Source: JACVRW01 sp034664005
GTDB taxonomy: Bacteria > Actinomycetota > Thermoleophilia > Solirubrobacterales > Thermoleophilaceae
Reading direction: 5' to 3'
Assembly (NCBI GenBank): GCA_034664005.1
Contig: JAXDIL010000088.1
Span: forward strand, 1 to 7,707
DNA length: 7,707 nt
The notes under the pieces are model-generated. The model did not search any database. It was not told where the DNA came from and saw only the letters and a list, made by a program, of their open reading frames with translations. How positions within the stretch are numbered: the first letter of the stretch is position 1; each line of letters starts with the position of its first letter. The position numbers and the translations under genes are program-made. Of the stretch, positions 1-5,790 are shown piece by piece.

Positions 1-745
1 GCGCTCGAACTTCGACATCACCACCCGCTTCGGCGGTCGCTTCGTCCAGTCGATCGACGGTCTCGCCGGTCGGGGCGCGGGCGGCCAGGTGGACTGGTTC
101 TTCTGGGTGAACGGGCTGGAGGCCGACAAGGGCGCCGCCGAGTGGGAGCTCAACCCGGGTGACCGCGTCCTGTGGGATCGCCGCGACTGGACCGCCGCCA
201 TGCGCGTTCCGGCGATCGTGGGCTCGTACCCGGCGCCATTCACTAACGGGGTGGGCGGGAAGCGCCGCCCGGTGCGGGTGGAGTGCGAGGACGTGAAGGC
301 ACGAGCGTGCAGCGAGGCGCGCGGGCGGCTGCAGGAGGCCGGGGTGCCGACCTCGGGGGCATCGATCGGCGCGCCCGGGACCGAGGTCGTGACCCGGCTC
401 GTCGTGGCGCGCTGGCCGCAGGCGCGCGGCGTGCGTGGGGCGTCCGAGCTGGAGGGCGGCCCGGACGGGAGCGGGGTGTTCGCCCGCTTCTCGCGTGACG
501 GAACGACGCTCGAGCTGCTCGACGAGCACGGCGACCCCGCCCGGACGGTCCGCCGCGGCGACGGCGTAGGCCTCGTGTTCGCGCTCCAGCCGCGCGCGGA
601 GGAGCTCGTCTGGGTCGTGACCGCGCTCGACGAGCGCGGCCTCGAGGCCGGGGTGCGCGCGCTCAACGAGCGCAAGCTGCGCGACGCGTTCGCGGTGGCC
701 GCGACGGGTGACCGTGTGGAGAAGCTGCCGCTGGTGGGCGGATGA
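1..745 (+). CDS. DUF4430 (transcobalamin C-terminal-like) protein, 5'-truncated, with unassigned C-terminal domain
   Basis: The reading frame is open from base 2 and its true start lies upstream, so any signal peptide or lipobox is outside the window; 247 residues are visible. The first 80 or so carry the DUF4430 pattern: a beta-rich segment with GGRFVQSIDG, then DWFFWVNG, KGAAEWELNPGDRVLWDRRDW and a PAIVGSYPAPF tail. DUF4430 is the fold of the C-terminal beta domain of transcobalamin and intrinsic factor, and bacterial versions are usually exported ligand-binding proteins. The last 150 or so residues (bases about 285-742) match no family I recognise; they hold two cysteines eight residues apart near their start, look mixed alpha/beta, and show no transmembrane segment or cell-wall anchor. 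The stop overlaps the T-component start by four bases (ATGA), so the gene belongs to the ECF operon. I infer an extracytoplasmic vitamin-binding subunit, most likely for a corrinoid. DUF4430 call good; ligand uncertain. Confidence 0.85.
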   Translation, partial: RSNFDITTRFGGRFVQSIDGLAGRGAGGQVDWFFWVNGLEADKGAAEWELNPGDRVLWDRRDWTAAMRVPAIVGSYPAPFTNGVGGKRRPVRVECEDVKARACSEARGRLQEAGVPTSGASIGAPGTEVVTRLVVARWPQARGVRGASELEGGPDGSGVFARFSRDGTTLELLDEHGDPARTVRRGDGVGLVFALQPRAEELVWVVTALDERGLEAGVRALNERKLRDAFAVAATGDRVEKLPLVGG

Positions 746-1623
746 GCCTGATCCCGGTCTACCGGAGCCGGCCGAGCGCGCTGCACGCTGCCCGCGCCGG
801 CGCCGGCAGCGCTCTCTGCGGAGTGCTCGCGCTGACCGGCGCGCTGTACCTGCACCCGCTGATCCTGTCGGCGGCGCTGGCGGCGATCGTCCTGACGGGC
901 GTGCTGGCCGGCGTGGGCCGCGAGATCGCTCGCTCGCTCCGCTTCGCGCTTCCGTTCGCGCTGCTGATCGCGGTGATCAACCCGCTCGTCTACCCCGAGG
1001 GCGAGACGCTCCTGATCCGCGGCGGGGAGGTCCTCGGGCGCAACATCGACATCACCCTCGAGGCGACCGCGGCGGGCGTGCTGAACGGCCTGCGCGTGAT
1101 CGTGATCGTCACGGCCTTCGGGCTCCTGTCGGCCGCGGTCGACCCGGACGAGCTGCTGCGCCTGTTCCGCCGGGTGTCGTACCGCTCGGCGCTCACGGCG
1201 ACGCTCGCCACGCGTCTCGTGCCGGTGCTCGCGCGCGACGCCACTCGCATGGGTGACGCCGCACGCTGCCGGCCGCACCCGCCCGGGCGCCTCACCCTCG
1301 CGCGGGCCGCGCTCGCCTCGACGCTCGACCGCGCCGTGGACGTGGCCGCCGCGCTCGAGGTGCGCGGGTATTCGCTCGGGGGACGGACGGCTCACCGCGC
1401 GCGGCCGTGGTCGCGGCACGACTGGCGCGTGGCCGCGGCGGCTGTGGTGATCGCCGCGGGCGCGCTGGCAGGCGCGATCGCGGGCGTGGGCACCGTCGAG
1501 CCCTACCCGTCCCTCCAGATCGAGACGGGCCCCGCCGAGCTGGCGCTCAGCGCCGGCCTGCTGCTCGTGGCGCTCTCGCCGTTCGCCGGCCGCGCGGCGC
1601 GCATGGGGGTGGCGCATGCCTGA
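742..1623 (+). CDS. ECF transporter transmembrane (T) component, CbiQ/EcfT family
   Basis: This 293-residue membrane protein is the scaffold that couples ATPase movement to the substrate-binding S component. Hydrophobic segments lie near residues 22-57 (probably two helices), 66-85, 105-135, 227-250 and 266-282. The sequence NPLVYPEGETLL after the second hydrophobic block is typical of the family. Between residues 160 and 215 is the cytoplasmic coupling region with the two Ala-Arg-Gly-type motifs that dock into ATPase grooves. The second reads VRG (207-209) in ALEVRGYS; the first appears as ARC (174-176), a departure from the consensus. ATG at 742 overlaps the upstream stop by four bases, and the end overlaps the ATPase gene by eight, so translational coupling is likely. 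No strong Shine-Dalgarno sequence is visible. The family call is firm. Specificity is set by the S component, so I give no symbol. Confidence 0.9.
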   Translation: MSLIPVYRSRPSALHAARAGAGSALCGVLALTGALYLHPLILSAALAAIVLTGVLAGVGREIARSLRFALPFALLIAVINPLVYPEGETLLIRGGEVLGRNIDITLEATAAGVLNGLRVIVIVTAFGLLSAAVDPDELLRLFRRVSYRSALTATLATRLVPVLARDATRMGDAARCRPHPPGRLTLARAALASTLDRAVDVAAALEVRGYSLGGRTAHRARPWSRHDWRVAAAAVVIAAGALAGAIAGVGTVEPYPSLQIETGPAELALSAGLLLVALSPFAGRAARMGVAHA

Positions 1624-3250
1624 GCCGCTCGTGATCGCCGAGCGCTTTGGTTACCGCTATCCGGAGTCGGGCTCGGCGTCGCTCCGGGAAGTCTCATTGA
1701 CGATCGAGCCTGGGACGTTCACGGTGCTCGCGGGCGTGTCGGGGTCCGGGAAGTCGACGTTGTTGCGTGCCTTCTCCGGGCTCGTGCCGCACTTCCACGG
1801 CGGCGAGGCGACCGGCGAGCTCAGCGTGGGCGGGCTCGACGTGCGCGACCACGGCCCGGGCGAGCTCGCGGCGGTGGTCGGGACGGTCTTCCAGGAGCCG
1901 GAGACACAGATCGTGATGAGCGGCGTGCGCGCCGAGCTCGAGCTGCCGCTCGAGCACCGCGGCGAGCCCGCCGGCTCGGTGGCGCGCGCGGTCGAGGAGA
2001 CCGCCCTCGGTCTCGGCGTGGCGCACCTGCTCGACCGCCGCACGGACACGCTCTCGGGCGGCGAGCTCCAGCGGGTGGCGATCGCCGCGGCGATGGTGCA
2101 TGACCCGCCGCTGCTGGTGCTCGACGAGCCGACCTCCCAGCTCGACCCCGTCGCCGGCGACGAGCTCGTATGGCAACTACGGCGCCTGAACGAGGACTGG
2201 GGAACCGCGGTGGTCGTCGCGGAGCACCGCCTGGAGCGCTGCCTGCCCGCGGCGGACCGCGTGATCGCGATGGTGGAGGGGCGTGTGGCCTGCGACGCGG
2301 ATCCGCGCGGCTTTCTCGACTGGGCCTCCGAGTCGAGCCCCGCGCTGGCGACGCCGGCTGCGCGGCTCTTTTCCTTGGCCGGCCTGCGGCCCCTGCCGGC
2401 ATCGGTGAAGGACGCGCACGCCACGCTTCGAGCGGATGGTGTCTCCCTTGACCCCGCACTGCGGGGAAAGAGAAGACACGGTTCGCCCGAAGGGTCCGAG
2501 CGGCCCAAGCGGCGCTGGCTTCCTCACCGCAATGGCGGCCCGGACCGGGCGCTGCGCCTGAAGAGCGTCTGGCATGAGATCGAGGACGGGCCCGCGATCC
2601 TGCGGGGCGTGTCGCTCGAGCTGATGCCCGGCGAGCGCGTCGCGCTCATGGGCCGAAACGGCGCGGGGAAGAGCACGCTGCTCCGGCTCGCGAAGGGGCT
2701 CGCCGAGCCCACTCGGGGGCACATCGAGCGCGCGGGCGAGGTGGCGCTGCTGCTGCAGAACCCCGGGGACTACCTCGTCCACGGCCATGCGGTCGAGGAC
2801 GCGGGCGCGGCTGGCGTGGCGGCCGCGGGACTCGCAGGCCGCGAGGACGCCAATCCCCGTGACCTGTCGGGCGGCGAGCGGCAGCGGCTCGCGCTTGAGG
2901 TCGTGCTCGCGGGCGACGTCCCCAATGCGGCCGTTCTGCTCGACGAGCCCACGCGCGGCATGGACCGGGTCCACAAGGACGCTCTCGCGGAGCGGATCAA
3001 GGAGCTCGCAGAGGCCGGCGCCGCGGTGATGGTCGCGACGCACGACACCGAGTTCGCTGCCGCGCTTGCCGACCGTGTCGTTCTGCTCGGCCAGGGAGTC
3101 GTGATCGCGGACGGGCCGCCAAGCGACGTGCTCGGAGGCGGACGCCACTTCTCGACCGAGGTCGCACGGGTCACGCACGGCGCGGCGCTGCTCCCGGACG
3201 AGGGCGCGCGGTTGCTGCGCGAGGGCGCGCGCGCGGAGGTCGCGACGTGA
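1616..3250 (+). CDS. ECF transporter ATP-binding protein, two fused CbiO-like ABC domains
   Basis: This 544-residue protein carries both ATPases of the ECF module in one chain. Domain 1 (about 5-230) has Walker A GVSGSGKST (40-48), Q-loop Q93, signature LSGGELQR (146-153), Walker B LLVLDEP with D170/E171, and switch H204. Domain 2 (about 312-520) has Walker A GRNGAGKST (346-354), Q381, LSGGERQR (417-424), Walker B VLLDEP with D443/E444, and H476. All motifs are intact in both halves, so both sites should hydrolyse ATP. The domains are joined by a linker (about 270-312) rich in Arg, Lys, Ser and Pro that is unlike either domain and is encoded by palindromic DNA. ATG 1616 overlaps the T gene by eight bases; a G-rich stretch just upstream may serve as a weak ribosome-binding site. 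The stop overlaps the S-component start as GTGA. It powers import by the T and S subunits around it. Single-chain double ATPases are common in actinobacterial ECF systems. Confidence 0.95.
   Translation: MPEPLVIAERFGYRYPESGSASLREVSLTIEPGTFTVLAGVSGSGKSTLLRAFSGLVPHFHGGEATGELSVGGLDVRDHGPGELAAVVGTVFQEPETQIVMSGVRAELELPLEHRGEPAGSVARAVEETALGLGVAHLLDRRTDTLSGGELQRVAIAAAMVHDPPLLVLDEPTSQLDPVAGDELVWQLRRLNEDWGTAVVVAEHRLERCLPAADRVIAMVEGRVACDADPRGFLDWASESSPALATPAARLFSLAGLRPLPASVKDAHATLRADGVSLDPALRGKRRHGSPEGSERPKRRWLPHRNGGPDRALRLKSVWHEIEDGPAILRGVSLELMPGERVALMGRNGAGKSTLLRLAKGLAEPTRGHIERAGEVALLLQNPGDYLVHGHAVEDAGAAGVAAAGLAGREDANPRDLSGGERQRLALEVVLAGDVPNAAVLLDEPTRGMDRVHKDALAERIKELAEAGAAVMVATHDTEFAAALADRVVLLGQGVVIADGPPSDVLGGGRHFSTEVARVTHGAALLPDEGARLLREGARAEVAT
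2439..2479. repeat. 41-base imperfect inverted repeat inside the double-ATPase linker
   Basis: The 5' arm begins GTGTCT and the 3' arm ends AGACAC, giving six base pairs at the foot. The tip is a perfect 7-bp stem, CCCCGCA against TGCGGGG, closed by a single C (or a 6-bp stem with a three-base loop). Between foot and tip the arms pair only partly. The A-rich 3' arm (GGGGAAAGAGAAGACAC) has lower GC and different codon use from the surrounding gene. A second, smaller perfect palindrome (GCCCGG, A, CCGGGC) lies at 2538-2550. Both fall in the stretch coding for the non-conserved linker between ABC domains. This could be an inserted palindromic repeat kept in frame, or simply a GC-rich linker that folds by chance. 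No second copy was seen in this window. Confidence 0.5.
3235..3240 (+). promoter_or_regulatory. Shine-Dalgarno sequence GGAGGT for the S-component/toroid gene
   Basis: GGAGGT fully matches the anti-Shine-Dalgarno core and ends six bases before the GTG at 3247. It supports that GTG as the start although the codon overlaps the upstream stop. It is the clearest ribosome-binding site in the window and suggests that the fusion protein has its own ribosome loading in addition to coupling. Confidence 0.75.
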
Positions 3251-5133
3251 GCTGGCAGGTTGCCTCGCTCGCACTGCTCGGCTTCGCGCTCGCCTGCGGC
3301 TTCGCCTGGTACGAGCGCGAGCGGCCGCCCGCGCGCGTGATCGCCGTGGTGGCCGCGCTGGCCGCGCTGGCGGTGGTCGGCAGGCTTGCGTTCGCCGCGG
3401 TCCCGAACGTGAAGCCCACCACGGACATCGTCCTGTTCGCGGGCTACGCGCTCGGCGCGGTGCCGGGCTTCGCCGTCGGCGCGGTAACCGCCATCGTCTC
3501 GAACATCTTCCTCTCGCACGGGCCCTGGACTGTTTGGCAGATGGCCGGCTGGGGCGGCGTGGGGATCGTGGGAGCGCTGCTTGCGCGTACGCTGCGCGGC
3601 CGCGAGCCGAACCGCTATCTGCTCGCCGCGGTGTGCGGCCTGGCCGGTTTCGCGTTCGGCGCGTGGATGGACATCTACCAGTGGACGCTCGCTGCAAGGC
3701 AAGACCTCGATACATATGTAGCCGTGGCCGGCACCTCGCTTCCCTACAACATCGCCCACGCGGTGGGCAACGTCGTCTTCTGCCTCCTCATCGGGCCGGC
3801 GTTCCTGCGCGCGCTCGCGCGCTACCGCCGCCGCCTCGAGATGCGCTGGGAGCGCTCGCCCGCGCCGGTCGCGCTCGGCGCCGTGGTGCTCGCGCTCGTG
3901 CTGATCGTGCCGGTGGCGGCCGTCGCCGCCACGCCCACCCAGCGCGCCGCGAGCTACCTGGCGAAGGCGCAGAACAAGGACGGCGGGTTCGGCGCCGCGC
4001 CCGGCAGCGGCTCCAGCCCCCTCTACACCGGCTGGGCCGGTCTCGGCCTTAGCTCGGCGGGGCGCAACGCGCAGGACGTGAAGCGTCCCGGCGGCCGCTC
4101 GATTGCCCGCTACGTACTGCGCGGCGCTGGCTCGCTGCGCGACATCGGCGAGATCGAGCGGACGGCGCTGCTCGCCAAGGCCGCCGGCCTCGACCCGCGC
4201 AGCTTCGGCGGCCGCAACCTGCTCGCGGAGATCCAGAGCCGCCGTCGCGCCGATGGCTCGATCTCGGGCTTCGTGAGCTACACCGCGTTCGGGATCATGG
4301 CCCTGCGGGCCGATGGCGTCTCCGCCGGCTCGCCGACGGTCGACTGGCTCGTGAAGTCGCAGAACTCGGATGGCGGCTTCGGCGTGGCGCGCGCGTCCAC
4401 GAGCGACGCCGACATGACCGGCGCCGCGCTCCAGGCGCTCGCCACGGTCGGCCGGGCGAGCGGTCCGGTGGCGCAGCGCGCGGTCGCCTGGCTGCGCGCC
4501 AACCAGAACGGCGACGGCGGCTACGGCCAGTTCAAGGGCCGCCCCTCGAACTCGCAGTCCACCTCCTACGCCGTGCAGGGCCTGATCGCGGCCGGCGCCG
4601 GTGGCGGCGCGGTCTCGGGCGCGCGTAGCTACCTCGTGAAGCGCCAACGTGGCGACGGCAGCGTGGCGTACTCCTCGTCGTCCACGCAGACGCCGGTCTG
4701 GGTCACGGCTCAGGCGCTGATGGCGCTCGAGGGCAAGTCGCTCCCACTCGGCACCGTGGCGCGCAAGAAGCGCAAGCGGGCAGGCGCCAGCGCCGTCCCG
4801 GGCGGAGGCGGAGGTGGCGCCAAGGCGAACGGCGGCGGCAACGACAAGGCCGGCACAGGGGGAGGCGCCGTCGCAGGCGCCGGGACGGAGCCCGGCGCAG
4901 CGGCCGCGGAGGGAATCGGAGCCGGCGGGGCCGTCACCGCGACCGCCGAGCCCGGCCTCGAGCCCGAGGGCACCAGCGCCGCGACGCTCGCGGCGGAGGC
5001 CGCCAGGAAGACGGGGACCGCGTCGCCGAAGCCTGTGCCCGTCTGGGCGGGCGTGCTCGCCGCGCTCGGCCTGCTCGCGCTGCTCGGGGCGCTGCACCGG
5101 TTCGTGCTGCCCCGCCGCGCCGATTTGGGATAG
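3247..5133 (+). CDS. ECF transporter S component fused to an alpha/alpha-toroid (prenyltransferase/squalene cyclase-like) domain, C-terminally anchored
   Basis: The 628-residue protein has four parts. Residues 1-195 are an ECF substrate-binding S component with hydrophobic helices near 5-20, 30-52, 58-83, 96-113, 123-148 and 166-190. Its NVKPTTDIVLFAGYALG...GFAVGAVTAIVSN...HGPWTVWQMAGWG stretch resembles, from memory, CbrT-type cobalamin S components. After a basic stretch (191-203), residues 205-228 form another hydrophobic helix ending AVAAT, which looks like a signal-peptide h-region and cleavage site. Residues 230-495 are an extracytoplasmic alpha/alpha toroid with QNKDGGFG (242), RADGSIS (334), QNSDGGFG (372), QNGDGGYG (420) and RGDGSVAY (468). 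Residues 505-596 are a basic then Gly/Ala/Pro-rich linker, and 597-620 a C-terminal transmembrane anchor followed by basic residues, with no LPXTG. The positive-inside rule places the toroid outside. The toroid fold is also that of the N-terminal domain of intrinsic factor/transcobalamin, and DUF4430 in the first gene is their C-terminal fold. I infer high-affinity vitamin capture, probably corrinoid. Fusion is certain; ligand is not. Confidence 0.85.
   Translation: MSWQVASLALLGFALACGFAWYERERPPARVIAVVAALAALAVVGRLAFAAVPNVKPTTDIVLFAGYALGAVPGFAVGAVTAIVSNIFLSHGPWTVWQMAGWGGVGIVGALLARTLRGREPNRYLLAAVCGLAGFAFGAWMDIYQWTLAARQDLDTYVAVAGTSLPYNIAHAVGNVVFCLLIGPAFLRALARYRRRLEMRWERSPAPVALGAVVLALVLIVPVAAVAATPTQRAASYLAKAQNKDGGFGAAPGSGSSPLYTGWAGLGLSSAGRNAQDVKRPGGRSIARYVLRGAGSLRDIGEIERTALLAKAAGLDPRSFGGRNLLAEIQSRRRADGSISGFVSYTAFGIMALRADGVSAGSPTVDWLVKSQNSDGGFGVARASTSDADMTGAALQALATVGRASGPVAQRAVAWLRANQNGDGGYGQFKGRPSNSQSTSYAVQGLIAAGAGGGAVSGARSYLVKRQRGDGSVAYSSSSTQTPVWVTAQALMALEGKSLPLGTVARKKRKRAGASAVPGGGGGGAKANGGGNDKAGTGGGAVAGAGTEPGAAAAEGIGAGGAVTATAEPGLEPEGTSAATLAAEAARKTGTASPKPVPVWAGVLAALGLLALLGALHRFVLPRRADLG
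3970..4671 (+). repeat. Degenerate toroid (QW/prenyltransferase-type) protein repeats
   Basis: The encoded repeat core is Q-N-x-D-G-G-[FY]-G with weaker D-G-S variants, at residues 242, 334, 372, 420 and 468 of the fusion protein. The last two intervals are 48 residues and the first is 92, about two units, which suggests one eroded repeat between the first and second visible copies. Such spacing is typical of alpha/alpha toroids, where each unit is one helix pair. The repeats are protein-level; the DNA copies have diverged. Confidence 0.7.
4777..5034 (+). other. Low-complexity Gly/Ala/Pro linker between toroid and C-terminal membrane anchor
   Basis: These bases encode residues 511-596 of the fusion protein, about 86 residues dominated by Gly, Ala, Thr, Glu and Pro, including a run of six glycines (519-524), directly after the basic patch ARKKRKR (505-511). 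Such sequence is expected to be disordered and would act as a flexible stalk through the cell-wall zone between the toroid and its anchor helix. The plus strand is strongly G-rich near 4800-4870. Confidence 0.6.
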
Positions 5134-5134
5134 T
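5129..5134 (+). promoter_or_regulatory. Candidate -10 box (GATAGT) for a leaderless PPOX transcript
   Basis: GATAGT shares A at position 2 and T at positions 3 and 6 with the -10 consensus and ends six bases before the ATG at 5141. That places transcription initiation at or beside the start codon. There is no Shine-Dalgarno sequence at normal spacing, since the only AGGG ends one base from the ATG. The box overlaps the TAG stop of the preceding gene. No convincing -35 box was seen. The same arrangement recurs near 6630. Confidence 0.35.
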
Positions 5135-5140
5135 CAGGGC

Positions 5141-5779
5141 ATGGCCGAGCCCGACCCGTTCGCCGGCGCGTTCACCGACCCGTCGCAGCTGCGCGACTTC
5201 TACGACGCCCCGATGGAGATCGCGGTCCGCAAGGACATCGGCCACATCGACGACCTCTGCAGGCGCCTGATCGCCGCCTCGCCGATGCTGTTCGTCGCGA
5301 CCCATGACGAGCACGGGCACGCGGACGTGAGCCCGCGCGGCGGCCAGCCCGGCTTCGTCACGGTGCTCGACGACAGCCACCTCGCGATCCCGGACGCCAC
5401 CGGCAACCGGCGGCTCGACACGCTGGAGAACGTCGTCGCAAGCGGGCGGGTCGGCGTCATCTTCCTGATCCCCGGGCGCGACACGACGCTGCGCGTGAAC
5501 GGCCGCGCCGGCGTGACAGCGGCGCCCGAGCTGCTCGAGCGCCTCACGCCGGTGGGCAAGCCTCCGAAGACCGCAATCGTGGTGGAGGCCGAGGAGGTCT
5601 ACACGCACTGCCCGAAGGCGTTCGTGCGCTCCAAGCTCTGGGACCCGAACAGCTGGCCCGACCCTGCGACCCTGCCCAGCTCCGCCGAGGTCTCGCTCGC
5701 GCACCAGCGCAAGCCGGGGCTCACGCTCGAGCAGGTCCAGGCGCGCGAGCGCGAGTCGCTGGCGCAGCGGCTCGAGTAG
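5141..5779 (+). CDS. Pyridoxamine 5'-phosphate oxidase-family FMN-binding protein (DR_2398-like)
   Basis: The 212-residue product is a split-barrel flavoprotein of the PPOX superfamily. The subfamily resembles the DR_2398-type proteins by ADVSPRGGQPGFV (61-73), IPDATGNRRLDTLENV (83-98), IFLIPGRDTTLRVNGRA (107-123) and the C-terminal CPKAFVRSKLW (157-167). These segments normally build the FMN site and dimer interface. The natural substrate of this subfamily is not known to me, and it should not be called true PdxH. The ATG at 5141 follows the fusion-gene stop by seven bases and yields the expected N-terminus; the frame is open far upstream, but that part overlaps the toroid gene and is not family sequence. 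The lack of a ribosome-binding site and the -10-like box just upstream suggest its own leaderless transcript. It is soluble and cytosolic, with no visible link to vitamin import. Confidence 0.9.
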   Translation: MAEPDPFAGAFTDPSQLRDFYDAPMEIAVRKDIGHIDDLCRRLIAASPMLFVATHDEHGHADVSPRGGQPGFVTVLDDSHLAIPDATGNRRLDTLENVVASGRVGVIFLIPGRDTTLRVNGRAGVTAAPELLERLTPVGKPPKTAIVVEAEEVYTHCPKAFVRSKLWDPNSWPDPATLPSSAEVSLAHQRKPGLTLEQVQARERESLAQRLE

Positions 5780-5790
5780 CGCTCAGCCGC
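5767..5790. terminator. Candidate bidirectional hairpin over convergent stop codons
   Basis: Arms GCGGCT (5767-5772) and AGCCGC (5785-5790) pair perfectly. After one bulged C, GAG (5774-5776) pairs with CTC (5782-5784), leaving a five-base loop, TAGCG. The loop contains the stop of the PPOX gene, and the 3' arm begins in the stop codon of the minus-strand dehydrogenase. There is no T tract on either strand, so it is not a canonical intrinsic terminator, though U-less hairpins have been proposed in actinobacteria. Its position between convergent genes is the main support. Confidence 0.4.

Noticed and set aside
2177..3715. A 512-residue open frame on the minus strand.
   Set aside because: It is composition-driven, Arg/Pro-rich and antisense to intact ATPase motifs; no start signal or homology pattern was seen.
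3691..3725. A short low-GC patch with the palindrome TACATATGTA inside the S-component region.
   Set aside because: It is in frame within a plausible loop (RQDLDTYVAV), 10 bases of symmetry is expected by chance, and no repeat or insertion boundary is visible.
3930..4731. Toroid domain read as a real squalene/terpene cyclase or prenyltransferase.
   Set aside because: It lacks a full D-x-D-D motif and zinc-binding prenyltransferase residues, is far shorter than cyclases, and is fused to a transporter subunit; binding is more plausible.
4800..4880. G-rich run as a regulatory G-quadruplex.
   Set aside because: The G-rich bases are explained by glycine codons in a low-complexity linker; no regular four-tract pattern with short loops stands out.
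2770..5097. A 775-residue open frame on the minus strand.
   Set aside because: It lies antisense to the second ABC domain and the S-component/toroid gene, is Arg/Ala/Gly-rich with no family motifs, and is what very high GC produces opposite real genes.
742..5133. A CbiMNQO-type cobalt or nickel importer.
   Set aside because: The S component lacks the metal-binding N-terminal His motif of CbiM/NikM and there is no CbiN; the DUF4430 and toroid partners fit a larger ligand.
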